The notes under the pieces were generated by a model. That model saw only the letters and a program-made list of their open reading frames with translations, had not been told where the DNA came from and did not search any database. DNA of 64,000 nt from Cyclobacterium jeungdonense (GTDB lineage: Bacteria; Bacteroidota; Bacteroidia; Cytophagales; Cyclobacteriaceae), in assembly GCF_010994275.1 (NCBI RefSeq), contig NZ_WMCD01000001.1, forward strand, positions 992,001 to 1,056,000, written 5' to 3'. The first letter of the stretch is position 1. Every line of letters begins with the position of its first letter. The position numbers were made by a program, and so were the translations under genes. Shown here one piece after another: positions 38,439 through 47,758 of this stretch.

Positions 38439-39056
38439 ATGCATATCGCTATATCAGGAAATATTGGAAGTGGAAAAACTACTTTGGTAAAAAAATTGTC
38501 GGGACATTATGGCTGGAAAGCCGAATTTGAGTCCGTGGAAGATAACCCTTATCTGGTAGATTTTTATGAAGACATGCGTAAATGGGCTTTCCACTTGCAG
38601 GTCTATTTCCTGCACAGCCGATTCAATCAGGTCAAAAGAATACAAGAAAGCCCGCTTTCTACCATTCAGGATAGGACTATCTATGAAGATGCACATATTT
38701 TTGCCGCCAACCTGCACGAGACCGAACTGATTTCCAATAGAGATTATAAAAATTACCTGGAGTTGTATCAGTCTATGGAAAAATTTATTAGTCCACCGGA
38801 TTTATTGATTTATTTGAAAGCGGACATTCCTAAATTGGTAGATCAAATTGAAAAAAGGGGGCGAAATTACGAAAGAAGCATACAGATAGCTTACCTGAAA
38901 AGCCTCAATGATCATTACGAAAAATGGATTGGAGGGTACAAGCATGGAAAACTACTGGTAGTCGACGTCAACACCTTGAATTTTGCAGAAAACTGGGATC
39001 ATTTTTCAGAAATAGTGAGCAGGATCGACCGTGAATTGTTTGGTCTGTTCCCCTGA
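38439..39056 (+). CDS. Deoxynucleoside kinase
   Basis: A 205-residue kinase of the dNK/dCK/dGK family, salvaging deoxynucleosides to monophosphates. The P-loop is ISGNIGSGKTTLVKKL at the very N-terminus. Substrate-site blocks are ESVEDNPYLVDFYEDMRKWAFHLQVYFL (piecewise), TIQDRTIYEDAHIFA (catalytic region D-R) and LIYLKADIPKLVDQIEKRGRNYERSI, with the arginine-rich lid. Length is normal. Its TGA shares the palindrome TGATCA (39054-39059) with the convergent gene's stop codon. Confidence 0.93.
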   Translation: MHIAISGNIGSGKTTLVKKLSGHYGWKAEFESVEDNPYLVDFYEDMRKWAFHLQVYFLHSRFNQVKRIQESPLSTIQDRTIYEDAHIFAANLHETELISNRDYKNYLELYQSMEKFISPPDLLIYLKADIPKLVDQIEKRGRNYERSIQIAYLKSLNDHYEKWIGGYKHGKLLVVDVNTLNFAENWDHFSEIVSRIDRELFGLFP

Positions 39057-39701
39057 TCAGTTCATTTTTCTAATCAACCAGGTACCGATTGCCTGCAAGG
39101 CAGCCTCATTAGGTTGAAGCAGTAGCTTATCTATTCGTTGAAGACGACCGCCTATCATTAGGTTTTCGTAGGCAGGAATGCGGATTAGCCGATAACCCTG
39201 CAACCGGGATATCAAATCGTATTGCAAATCGTTGTAGGCAGTTAGTTTCCAACCGGGTGATCCGTTTCCAGTCAGGATCCCGGGTTCCTCTCCTGTTCCA
39301 AAACAGTTGGATGCAAGTGGTGGCCCAGTCCAAACCCTTTCCTGCAAACCAGAAAGTAGGCATTCCCGTTCGTGGGAACGACACATGCGAAGGTAGCCGG
39401 AATGCCAGGAGAATTGAAATACACGGTACAGTTCCGATTTTAAGGTGTTCTGGCGATACCGATTAAAGTGGTTGGTATCATCGTATATCAATAAATGCTG
39501 ACCTACTTTGACGGGCACTTTTAATTGACGTAAAACAGGGGATTCTCCCCGACCCTGGAGTCCCCGATAAGCTTCTTTTAGTAGTTCCTCCCCTTTCCCC
39601 TCAAGAAGCGCTGGTTTCACCGGAACTTGAAAATCTATTTCATGGTCCTTTTCGGCAGCAACCAATGACTGAACTAAGCGTGAAATTTTTAATTGATGCA
39701 T
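39057..39701 (-). CDS. Conserved-looking protein of unknown function, 214 residues
   Basis: Soluble, no signal peptide or membrane segment. The sequence is rich in Leu/Arg/Gln with blocks RVFQFSWHSGYLRMCRSHEREC, GPPLASNCFGTGEEPGIL and RLQGYRLIRIPAYENLMIGGRLQRID (piecewise). No family recognised. Two cysteines fall in SHERECLLSG and SNCFGTG. Convergent with the kinase gene with zero spacing. ATG start and intact frame support a real gene, but the product cannot be named. Confidence 0.65.
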   Translation of the reverse strand: MHQLKISRLVQSLVAAEKDHEIDFQVPVKPALLEGKGEELLKEAYRGLQGRGESPVLRQLKVPVKVGQHLLIYDDTNHFNRYRQNTLKSELYRVFQFSWHSGYLRMCRSHERECLLSGLQERVWTGPPLASNCFGTGEEPGILTGNGSPGWKLTAYNDLQYDLISRLQGYRLIRIPAYENLMIGGRLQRIDKLLLQPNEAALQAIGTWLIRKMN

Positions 39702-39737
39702 AACTCAAAAGGTAATAAAAATCCCATTTTCAAAAAT

Positions 39738-39884
39738 TCACGGCTGATTATTTTCGATTCTTTCTTTCAAATTTCCCTTCGAACCTGGAAAGGTGGTTTT
39801 TGAAGACATGTCTATCCCAATCAAAACCATGATAATCATAAAAATTAATCCAAAAATGAGGAATATCCATTTATTTCTATTCAT
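39738..39884 (-). CDS. Small single-pass membrane protein, 48 residues
   Basis: ATG at 39884 to TGA at 39738. The peptide begins MNRNKWIFLIFGLIFMIIMV, a strong membrane helix, followed by a short hydrophilic tail with TTFPGSKGNLKERIEN. The basic N-terminus and the Pro-Gly-Ser tail look like a genuine small membrane protein rather than chance. It is 36 bases upstream of, and co-directional with, the 214-residue gene. Function unknown. Confidence 0.6.
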   Translation of the reverse strand: MNRNKWIFLIFGLIFMIIMVLIGIDMSSKTTFPGSKGNLKERIENNQP

Positions 39885-40160
39885 TGAATAACGATTTGAA
39901 CGCTGCTCTTGTTAAAACTTCTGATCTACAAAATAGTTCCAAAGCAAATACAAAATTAGTGTTTTTGAACACTTGAATTCATTGCTTCCCTGAAAATTTT
40001 AATCGTCGCCTTAATGCCAACCATGATTTTTTTTTTAAATTTATTAATCTTTTACCCCGTCAATACATCTATTGAGTACTAATATTTCGTTTATCTAGTG
40101 GTAGATTACCAGTTTTATATTTATTTATCTCCTTTTCCTTACTGTCAATAGCCTGATTAT
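39885..40160. other. Intergenic region before the Hpt gene, 276 bases
   Basis: AT-rich between the divergent small membrane protein gene and the Hpt gene. Contains a run of nine T (40026-40034). No clear -7 motif at standard spacing, RNA gene or repeat was found. Confidence 0.4.
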
Positions 40161-40499
40161 ATGTACAAACAGATCAAACCGGACATGATCTATCATTATT
40201 TTGATCAGGACCTCGAACTGATATACGAAATAATTGAATTGGTCATTGATCTGAATATTCAGGATTTAAAAAACCTGATGCCTTTGTACGATTTAGGAGA
40301 AACAACGGCGATCAAACAAAAATTTCACAAGACCAAACCTGTTTTTGGATTTTTAGGAGCTACCGGGATTAATGAACATATTGAAAAAATTGAGGCGGAT
40401 ATCCCCGGCCTTTTTCCGGTTTATTACCAGGAACTGCTTAAAAAACTCTTCGAGCTTGAAGATGATTTACATTCTTTTTTAAAGAAAATTCATCACTAG
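40161..40499 (+). CDS. Hpt-domain (histidine phosphotransfer) protein
   Basis: A 112-residue all-helical protein. The centre reads KQKFHKTKPVFGFLGA, matching the Hpt signature (phosphorylatable His, here His56, then K and a small hydrophobic turn ending in LGA). It is a free-standing Hpt protein, so it should relay phosphate between a hybrid sensor kinase and a response regulator. Neither partner is encoded in this window. Positioned 155 bases before ggt without a clear functional link. Confidence 0.75.
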   Translation: MYKQIKPDMIYHYFDQDLELIYEIIELVIDLNIQDLKNLMPLYDLGETTAIKQKFHKTKPVFGFLGATGINEHIEKIEADIPGLFPVYYQELLKKLFELEDDLHSFLKKIHH

Positions 40500-40654
40500 A
40501 ATTGCTGGTGAAATTATTTGTTGAATTTTCCGATTTTTCGGAAGTTTTTAATAATTTGGTATCGAAATTCACCCAAAAGACCTTTTCTATTTCTTATTTT
40601 CTGCATTCAGTGCAGATTTTTACCTATAACAGATCAAACCACTAACTAATTACT

Positions 40655-42352
40655 ATGAAAATGAAATTTGTAAAATCGGCAACCTGGCTATTCGTAATTA
40701 TCCTTGGCTTTGGTATTTCCTGCCAACCTAAAGAAAAAGCCGTCGGACTGTTGTCTTCCAATGCGATGGTAGTTTCTGCGCACCCCCTGGCATCAGAAGT
40801 AGGAAAGGATATTTTGCAACAAGGAGGCAACGCCATTGATGCTGCTATTGCAGTCCATATGGCGTTGGCGGTAGTATACCCTCAGGCAGGGAATATTGGA
40901 GGTGGAGGATTTATGGTTATTCGTGAGGATAACGGGGCCTATCATTCCCTGGATTACCGTGAGAAAGCTCCCCTGGCAGCAGGAAGGGATATGTACCTGG
41001 ATGAAAACGGGGATGCGCTACCCGAAAAAAGTCAAAACGGACACCTTGCCTCTGGCGTACCCGGAACCGTGGATGGAATGGTGAAAGCGCATGAAAAATT
41101 GGGTTCCATGGAATGGAGCCGGTTGATAAATCCTGCCATAAAATTGGCCGAAGAAGGGTTCGAATTGACAGAAAATGAGGCCGCCTATTTTACCCGAGCA
41201 TCTGAAAATCTAAAAAAATATTCCTCGGTTGATCCCGTCCATTTTACCGGAAAGGAATGGAAAGCCGGTAACCTTTTTGTCCAAGCCCAACTGGCCACTA
41301 CTCTGAAACTCATTCGGGATCAAGGAAGGGCAGGATTTTACTCTGGTTCAGTGGCAGATTTTATTGTAGCTGAAATGGAAAGAGGGGGGGGAATCATCAG
41401 TCTGGAAGACTTGGAAAAATACGAAAGCACTTGGAGGAAGCCATTGGTAGGTGATTACAAAGAGGCAACCATCATCACCATGGGGCCTCCTAGTAGCGGT
41501 GGGCTGATACTTCTCCAGATGTTGGGTATCCTGGAAGACTATCCCATTTCCAATCAAAAGGATGCCTATGCAGACTACCTTCATTTGAAAACTGAAATGG
41601 AAAGGAGAATATTTGCAGACCGGGCAGCCTATATGGGCGATGCGGATTTTTTCCCGGTACCTGTAGCTGAGTTGTTGGACAAAGACTACCTTTCTCAACG
41701 ATTTACCAACTTTGATTCTGAATCTGCCACTCCCTCAGATCTAATCATGGAAGGAAACATTTTGTCCATGAGTGAGGAGACCACCCATTTTTCCATCGTG
41801 GATGAACAAGGTAACGCCGTTTCTTGTACCACTACTTTGAACGGCGGCATGGGTTCTAAGGTCTTGGTAGACGGGGCGGGATTTATCCTCAATAACGAAA
41901 TGGATGATTTTTCCATCAAACCTGGATTCCCCAATATGTTCGGCGTCCTGGGTGGTGAAGCCAATAAAATAGAGCCTGAAAAGCGAATGCTGAGTTCCAT
42001 GACTCCTACTATTCTGGAAAAAAATGGGGAATTGTTTATGGTAGTAGGCACCCCCGGAGGATCGACCATTCCTACATCTGTCTTTCAGGCCATCGTCAAT
42101 GTAATTGAATTTGACATGAACATGCAGGAAGCAGTTAATGAAAAAAGATTTCATAGTCAATGGAAACCCGATGTAATATCCTATGAAAAGGGGTTTGAAG
42201 GAAAGGAAATTCTGGAGTTATTACAAACCAAAGGACATGAACTCAGCGAACGAGGTGGAATTGGACGGGTGGATGCCATTTTGGTAAGAGAAGACGGTAA
42301 ACTTGAAGGCGCCGCAGATCCCAGAGGAATGGATGCAGCTTCAGGCTTTTAA
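40655..42352 (+). CDS. ggt: Gamma-glutamyltransferase (lipoprotein)
   Basis: A 565-residue N-terminal nucleophile hydrolase, made as a precursor that self-cleaves. The signal has a lipobox-like FGISC (Cys23), implying periplasmic membrane anchoring. The large-subunit blocks are MVVSAHPLASEVGKDILQQGGNAIDAAIA and GGGGFMVIRE (piecewise). The cleavage/nucleophile site is EETTHFSIVDEQGNAVSCTT (first Thr of TTHFS at about 377). Substrate-loop GGSTIPTSVFQAIVN follows. It should hydrolyse or transfer gamma-glutamyl groups of glutathione and related peptides. Confidence 0.94.
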   Translation: MKMKFVKSATWLFVIILGFGISCQPKEKAVGLLSSNAMVVSAHPLASEVGKDILQQGGNAIDAAIAVHMALAVVYPQAGNIGGGGFMVIREDNGAYHSLDYREKAPLAAGRDMYLDENGDALPEKSQNGHLASGVPGTVDGMVKAHEKLGSMEWSRLINPAIKLAEEGFELTENEAAYFTRASENLKKYSSVDPVHFTGKEWKAGNLFVQAQLATTLKLIRDQGRAGFYSGSVADFIVAEMERGGGIISLEDLEKYESTWRKPLVGDYKEATIITMGPPSSGGLILLQMLGILEDYPISNQKDAYADYLHLKTEMERRIFADRAAYMGDADFFPVPVAELLDKDYLSQRFTNFDSESATPSDLIMEGNILSMSEETTHFSIVDEQGNAVSCTTTLNGGMGSKVLVDGAGFILNNEMDDFSIKPGFPNMFGVLGGEANKIEPEKRMLSSMTPTILEKNGELFMVVGTPGGSTIPTSVFQAIVNVIEFDMNMQEAVNEKRFHSQWKPDVISYEKGFEGKEILELLQTKGHELSERGGIGRVDAILVREDGKLEGAADPRGMDAASGF

Positions 42353-42486
42353 TAAAAAGACAAAAGTAGCTTGGAGTATCAAGAATATACCATCTACAAT
42401 AATATCAAAATTGCAGGTACTACCATTAGGGATTACATCAAAAAATAAACTTAGAGAACCGTCTTCTATCTTATTGAGGTCAATTT

Positions 42487-44277
42487 TTACCTGGCCAGAA
42501 TAATTCCACCATACGAGGGGATATCGACCAGAATCGAGAATGGTTTGCTGTCAAAACCTTCCTGTTCCTTCACTACTACTAAATCGACTTCCGAAAAATC
42601 CTCATCGTAGCCTTTCCAACCACTGTTAAAAATCACTTGCCAATCGCCAGACGCCTCCATGGCAATGCGATAACCTCGAATCAATTCGTGGGAAAAGTTT
42701 AAAATAGAAATTACAGGTTGATCTGGTATAGCTGAATGAACCCGGGCATAAACGAGGACCAGGTTGTCTTCGTTATAATGAAGGATTTTTGTACCAGAAC
42801 CGGTAAGCCCCTTGGACCTGCCATTTTCGGCTTTTCTAAGGCGTATCAGGTCTCGATACATTTTGTTTATGCCATTAAAATTTTTTATCATTTCCCAGTC
42901 AAGGGGCGTAACATCATCAAATTTGCCAAAGGATAAAAATTCCTGACCTTGAAAAATCATGGGTATTCCCGGAGCTGTGAACAGGGTAATAGCACCCAAG
43001 GTAGATTTTTTCTTGGCAAATTCACCATCTGCCTCCCCTGCCTGAATTTCCTCCGGTAACCTGGAAGCACCATTGGCAACTTGATCATGTGATTCCGTAA
43101 ATATGATCCTCTGAAATACATCATTATTAAATGTTTCAAATACGGAATCCACCACTGATTGAAGGTTTCTTTGCTCATCGCTCCTTTCGGTCAATACATT
43201 TCTGAGGGAGTGCACAAATCCTACCCCCCACTGACTGTGAAATCCAAGACCATTTGAATTGAGAGGAGCCGTTACGACCGGATCTGCCTTTAGATCTTCT
43301 GCAATGAGAATCTTCTGAGGAAATTTTTCTCTTAGTTCAGTATTTAGATCCCTTAAGAAATTAAAACCTTCCTCGAGTAAAACGTTCTCTGTATTTTCAT
43401 ATCCGTTTATCAGCCTGATGATGGCCGTAGCATCAAGACGCAGTCCGTCACATTGGTAAGCTTCCAACCACATCATGGCATTGTCTCTAAGGAAAACCCG
43501 AACTTCTTTCCTTCCATAGTCAGGCCTGTTTTCACCCCAGGGAGTTTTCGCCCTATAATCATTATAAAAATATATTCCACCCAAGCCGTTTTCTTCCCAC
43601 CCATCAAATTGCCACAAATCTGTTTCCGATGGTCCAAAATGATTGTAAACGACATCCATAATTACAGCGATTCCTCTGATATGCGCTTCAAATATAAAAT
43701 GTTTAAGTCCTTCCGGCCCACCATAGGAGGTTTCAACAGCAAAAGGTTGTGAAGGATTATAGCCCCAGGAGTTGTCTCCAGGAAACTCCATAAGAGGCAT
43801 GAGTTCAATGGCATTAATTCCCAGGTCTTTCAAATAATCCAATTTTTCTACCGCCGTATAAAGATTGCCAACTTGTCCATTTTCTACACCATTTCTGTTA
43901 AAAGTTCCTACATGCATTTCATTAATTACCAGCTCATTAAATGAGCAAGTATGGAATTCATGATCTTCCCAATCTTTATACAGATCGATGATGATCCCAT
44001 TTCCATTGCTGTGGTTCATTTTTTTGGCATAGGGATCATTTCGGTAAAATACTTTCTCCCCATTGGTTATAATGAATTTATATTCGTCTCCCTCTTGTGC
44101 GTTCTTCACATGGACGGCCCAATAACCATCCCCTTCCTGGTTAAGCAAAAGCGAAGTGTCATCCCAGTCGTTAAAGGATCCCATGAGGCAAACTTTGTTC
44201 GCGTTTGGAGCCCATACCCGGAAAGTGACTCCTTCCGGTCCTACAATAGCACCCATCCCATTAAGGACTTTTTCCAT
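42487..44277 (-). CDS. GH13 alpha-glucan branching-type enzyme with N-terminal CBM48
   Basis: A 596-residue enzyme. The N-terminal E-set/CBM48 (about 1-105) begins GVTFRVWAPNANKVCLMGSFNDWD. The GH13 barrel shows ELMPLMEFPGDNSWGYNPS, VIMDVVYNHFGPS, CDGLRLDATAIIRLI (nucleophile Asp near 280), ILIAEDLKADPV (acid/base Glu near 325) and FTESHDQVANG (Asp near 396). The organisation matches 1,4-alpha-glucan branching enzymes or glycosyltrehalose-trehalohydrolase relatives. No other glycogen gene is adjacent, so branching enzyme is the preferred but not certain reading. Confidence 0.85.
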   Translation of the reverse strand: MEKVLNGMGAIVGPEGVTFRVWAPNANKVCLMGSFNDWDDTSLLLNQEGDGYWAVHVKNAQEGDEYKFIITNGEKVFYRNDPYAKKMNHSNGNGIIIDLYKDWEDHEFHTCSFNELVINEMHVGTFNRNGVENGQVGNLYTAVEKLDYLKDLGINAIELMPLMEFPGDNSWGYNPSQPFAVETSYGGPEGLKHFIFEAHIRGIAVIMDVVYNHFGPSETDLWQFDGWEENGLGGIYFYNDYRAKTPWGENRPDYGRKEVRVFLRDNAMMWLEAYQCDGLRLDATAIIRLINGYENTENVLLEEGFNFLRDLNTELREKFPQKILIAEDLKADPVVTAPLNSNGLGFHSQWGVGFVHSLRNVLTERSDEQRNLQSVVDSVFETFNNDVFQRIIFTESHDQVANGASRLPEEIQAGEADGEFAKKKSTLGAITLFTAPGIPMIFQGQEFLSFGKFDDVTPLDWEMIKNFNGINKMYRDLIRLRKAENGRSKGLTGSGTKILHYNEDNLVLVYARVHSAIPDQPVISILNFSHELIRGYRIAMEASGDWQVIFNSGWKGYDEDFSEVDLVVVKEQEGFDSKPFSILVDIPSYGGIILAR

Positions 44278-44603
44278 ATTTAATAGCTAAATTTCAGGAA
44301 AAGTATTGATAAAAAATAAATTTGCAATAGCTGGAATTAAAAATTTGATAAAACACGGTATAATTGATTCATATTGAATGATTATTTTATGGGAAGCATT
44401 GGTAACCGTCTATTTGCTGAACTGCTAAGGGACACGAAAGATTAAACAATTACCCATTTAACCAATTTTGAATACTCAAAAATTGATCTTCCTAATCCAC
44501 TCTATATTTGAAACGAAAACAACAAGAATAACCAAATAAATCAATCGCCCTAACAATAAGACCTGATAAATCAGTAAATTTCGGATCAATTGGAAATCAA
44601 CCT
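44278..44603. other. Intergenic region between divergent GH13 and ABC exporter genes, 326 bases
   Basis: AT-rich. It contains a -7 candidate for the ABC gene (44503-44510). No RNA gene, repeat or second clear promoter was recognised. Confidence 0.45.
44503..44510 (+). promoter_or_regulatory. Bacteroidota -7 promoter element for the ABC exporter
   Basis: TATATTTG fits TAnnTTTG, with a TTG 17 bases upstream (slightly short of the usual 19-20). It is 93 bases before the start codon at 44604. Confidence 0.4.
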
Positions 44604-46346
44604 ATGAAAAAACCCGCAGGTAATGTCAGTTTAAAAAACGTATTCAAAACCATTATTTGGCCGCGAAGAAAGTTCGTTTTTATAGGCTTAGTACTAATCG
44701 TTATCAGCAGACTATCTGGGCTGGTGTTGCCCTATGCCAGTAAATACCTGGTAGATGAGGTGATTCCTTCAAATAATTTTGACCTGTTAAAGTGGTTGAT
44801 TTTGGCGGTTACGATCGCCGTGACCCTTCAGGCAGTCACCTCGTACGGACTTACGCAGATACTGAGTGTTGAGGCTCAGAATTTGATTGCCAAATTGCGC
44901 ACCCAGGTGCAGGCGCATATCATCCGCCTTCCCATTCGCTTTTTTGACAATGCAAAAACCGGCGAACTCGTCTCCCGGGTTATGACCGATGTAGAAGGAG
45001 TTCGAAATCTGGTTGGCACCGGTCTGGCCCAGATGGTTGGTGGGATTTTAACCTCTGTGATCAGCCTGGTATTACTGATTTACATTAGTCCAAAAATGAC
45101 GCTATACGTACTCCTCCCGGTTATTATTTTTGGCGTCATCTCTCTTAAAGCTTTTGGTAAGATTCGCCCTATTTTTAGGGAGCGGGGGAAAATAAACGCG
45201 GAGGTAACGGGAAGATTGACCGAAACCCTGGGAGGCATCCGTGTCATCAAAGGCTTTAATGCCGAAAAGCAGGAGACAGCCATTTTTGAGGCGGGGGCAC
45301 ATCGCCTTTTTTTGAATGTCAAAAGTAGCCTTACCGCCACCAGCGTGGTTACCAGTTCGGCTACATTTCTTTTGGGACTGGCATCTGCCGGAATTATGGG
45401 CATCGGGGGCTACATGATCATGGAAGAACAACTTACATTCGGAGATTTTCTGGCATTTACCCTACTCCTTGGATTTATGATAGCGCCGATTCTCCAAATG
45501 AGCAATATTGGCAGCCAGCTTACCGAAGCTTTTGCCGGATTGGACCGTACAGAAGAACTGATGAATTTGCCTTTGGAGGCCGATCCCATCAATCGAAACA
45601 TTCAATTACCGAAGATTGAGGGGAAAGTTGTATTTCGGGATGTGCATTTTGGTTATGAACCTGGAAACGAAGTAATTAGGGGAATTGATTTTGAAGCCGC
45701 ACCCGGATCGGTTACCGCGTTGGTCGGAAGTTCCGGTTCCGGAAAAACGACCATTTCGGGATTACTGGCTTCTTTTCTTGTACCCACCGAAGGCCTTGTA
45801 ACAGTGGACGGCCAGGACCTCAGCAAGGTAGATTTGAATTCATACCGTAGCCAGTTAGGTGTGGTGCTGCAGGATGACTTTTTGTTTGAAGGTACGATTC
45901 GGGAAAACATCCGTTTTCCACGACCTGAAGCCTCAGAGGAAGCCTTTCAGGAAGCGGTCACCTCTGCCTATGTCAATCAATTTACCGATCAATTTGAAAA
46001 AGGTCTGGACACCATCATCGGGGAACGGGGCGTCAAGCTTTCAGGTGGGCAACGGCAGCGTTTGGCCATTGCACGCGCTATATTAGCTGACCCTAGAATT
46101 TTAATTCTGGACGAAGCTACCAGTAATCTGGATGCCGAAAGTGAAAACTACATCCAATCTAGTCTAAAGCGTTTGATGAGAGGGAGAACCACCTTTGTCA
46201 TTGCGCACCGCCTAAGCACCATTCGGCAAGCAGATCAGATTTTGGTTGTTGAAAAAGGTAAAATTGTGGAAAGAGGCAAACACGAAGAACTGATTGCATC
46301 GCAAGGAAGGTACTTCGATCTGTATACCTTTCAGGCCAGAATCTAA
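44604..46346 (+). CDS. ABC exporter, fused permease-ATPase (MsbA-like half transporter)
   Basis: A 580-residue half transporter working as a homodimer or heterodimer. The membrane domain (about 1-320, six helices) begins FVFIGLVLIVISRLSGLVLPYASKYLVDEVIP (piecewise) and includes RLPIRFFDNAKTGELVSRVMTDVE. The nucleotide domain has Walker A LVGSSGSGKTTISGLL, Q-loop GVVLQDDFLFEGTIRENI, signature KLSGGQRQRLAIARAIL, Walker B ILILDEATSNLD and switch FVIAHRLSTI. All motifs are intact. Substrate is unknown; lipid or peptide export is typical. Confidence 0.94.
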   Translation: MKKPAGNVSLKNVFKTIIWPRRKFVFIGLVLIVISRLSGLVLPYASKYLVDEVIPSNNFDLLKWLILAVTIAVTLQAVTSYGLTQILSVEAQNLIAKLRTQVQAHIIRLPIRFFDNAKTGELVSRVMTDVEGVRNLVGTGLAQMVGGILTSVISLVLLIYISPKMTLYVLLPVIIFGVISLKAFGKIRPIFRERGKINAEVTGRLTETLGGIRVIKGFNAEKQETAIFEAGAHRLFLNVKSSLTATSVVTSSATFLLGLASAGIMGIGGYMIMEEQLTFGDFLAFTLLLGFMIAPILQMSNIGSQLTEAFAGLDRTEELMNLPLEADPINRNIQLPKIEGKVVFRDVHFGYEPGNEVIRGIDFEAAPGSVTALVGSSGSGKTTISGLLASFLVPTEGLVTVDGQDLSKVDLNSYRSQLGVVLQDDFLFEGTIRENIRFPRPEASEEAFQEAVTSAYVNQFTDQFEKGLDTIIGERGVKLSGGQRQRLAIARAILADPRILILDEATSNLDAESENYIQSSLKRLMRGRTTFVIAHRLSTIRQADQILVVEKGKIVERGKHEELIASQGRYFDLYTFQARI

Positions 46347-46497
46347 TTACCTATTTGAATTAAATACGCCTGGTCAAATCATGAACAGTGAAATAAGCGG
46401 GTATTATGCATCGTTTCAAGTTTTAAAGAACTACCAGGTTACCAGTAGCGGTCGGTCATGGCTACCTTACCCTTTTTCAGTCAGCTCGCCGCAACTA

Positions 46498-47727
46498 TTA
46501 ATCTCCGGCTATAACTGCCTCTGCTGCTAACCTACCTGAAGTCATGGCAGCATTAATGGAGCCATTCAGCATGTAATCCCCAGCCAGGTGAACGTGGTCA
46601 TACAATTTGGTATGCTGATACGGCATCCAGTTTTTTAAATCTTTGATTTGCGGCAAAGCCTTGGAAATAGTATAGGTTTTTACATGCTTGAAATAGCTGG
46701 CCTTAATTCCGGAAAGCACTTGCAACTCCAATGCGATCAGTTCTTCCAGATTTTCAAGCTCCTCCACATTTTTGACGACAGAAACGGATAACAAGGCTCG
46801 TCCATCACTGGCGTAGTGCGGACTAACATCCGTCATGAAGGTCAGGTTATTAATCAAGAACTTTTCATCTGTAACCAGGCCAATCATGGCTTTGCCAATA
46901 AAGGAATGCTGCAAGGTGAAATACAGATTGGTTACCTGATGAAACTCAGCTTCACCTTGTCCTGTCAATTTATTATGTGTGGTGGCAAGGATAATATCAT
47001 CGGCAGTAATGGTATTTCCATCTGCTAATTCGATCTGATTCTTCTTTAACCCAGCCACTGTTGTATTAAATCGAATTTGGGTATGTTCCAGATTTTCAAA
47101 CAGTTGCTGGGCAACCTGTCCCATTCCCTTGGCGGGAACAGCGGCATGGCCTTCTGCAAACATTTTAAACACAAATTCAAACATCCTTGACGAAGTAGCC
47201 AGGGAGGTTTCCAGAAAAATTCCTTTGAAAAAGGGAGCAAAGAAGTTCTCAATGATTTTTTTTGAGAATCCTAATTTGTTTAAATATTCAAGTGTAGTAG
47301 TTTGGGGGGAGGTAAAAATGGTATCTATTTGCTTCTCTTTTAGATTCTTGATCAAAGTGAATAATTTCACTTTATCCCAAAGGCTCCCGATGTTGGAAAA
47401 TGCCATCGAAAAACCCTTGAGCGGATTCCGTAGCGGGTCATGGATAGCAAACGTAGCATCAGGTCTAAAGATGACGGCCCCAGGTTTAAACTTTTTTAAC
47501 TCCAGCTTATCCAAATCCAGGTAACGGTGAATTTCGGGATAGGCTGTGAGTAACACCTGAAAACCCTGATCCAGCAAATAACCGTCGACTTCATCTGTTT
47601 TGATCCTGCCGCCTATCCGATCTTCTGCTTCCAGAATGACCGGATAGTAACCCGCTTTTTCAAGCTCAATAGCGGCTACCAATCCTGAAATTCCAGCTCC
47701 TATGATGTAGATGCTTTTGTCGTTCAT
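46498..47727 (-). CDS. FAD-dependent amine oxidase / protoporphyrinogen-oxidase-like protein
   Basis: A 409-residue flavoprotein. The dinucleotide-binding motif IYIIGAGISGLVAAIELEKAG is at the N-terminus, followed by ILEAEDRIGGRIKTDEVDG. The middle has FFAPFFKGIFLE and AVPAKGMGQVAQQL (seen in phytoene desaturase/amine oxidase relatives), and the C-terminal FAD motif VHLAGDYMLNGSINAAMTSGRLAAE. Many members are annotated simply as NAD(P)/FAD-dependent oxidoreductases. It starts 32 bases before the end of the helicase gene on the same strand. Substrate unknown. Confidence 0.88.
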   Translation of the reverse strand: MNDKSIYIIGAGISGLVAAIELEKAGYYPVILEAEDRIGGRIKTDEVDGYLLDQGFQVLLTAYPEIHRYLDLDKLELKKFKPGAVIFRPDATFAIHDPLRNPLKGFSMAFSNIGSLWDKVKLFTLIKNLKEKQIDTIFTSPQTTTLEYLNKLGFSKKIIENFFAPFFKGIFLETSLATSSRMFEFVFKMFAEGHAAVPAKGMGQVAQQLFENLEHTQIRFNTTVAGLKKNQIELADGNTITADDIILATTHNKLTGQGEAEFHQVTNLYFTLQHSFIGKAMIGLVTDEKFLINNLTFMTDVSPHYASDGRALLSVSVVKNVEELENLEELIALELQVLSGIKASYFKHVKTYTISKALPQIKDLKNWMPYQHTKLYDHVHLAGDYMLNGSINAAMTSGRLAAEAVIAGD

Positions 47728-47758
47728 GGGTATTTGTATTTAGATTTAGGTAATCGCT

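Noticed and set aside
42353..42520. Minus-strand open stretch of about 50 codons past the end of the GH13 gene, with a rather protein-like translation (VKIDLNKIEDGSLSLFF)
   Set aside because: No start codon, it runs into the antisense of ggt, and it overlaps the end of the GH13 gene in another frame; could be a remnant but cannot be supported.
46381..46530. Possible small plus-strand gene after the ABC exporter
   Set aside because: It overlaps the end of the convergent oxidase gene and its translation shows no domain or membrane segment of note.
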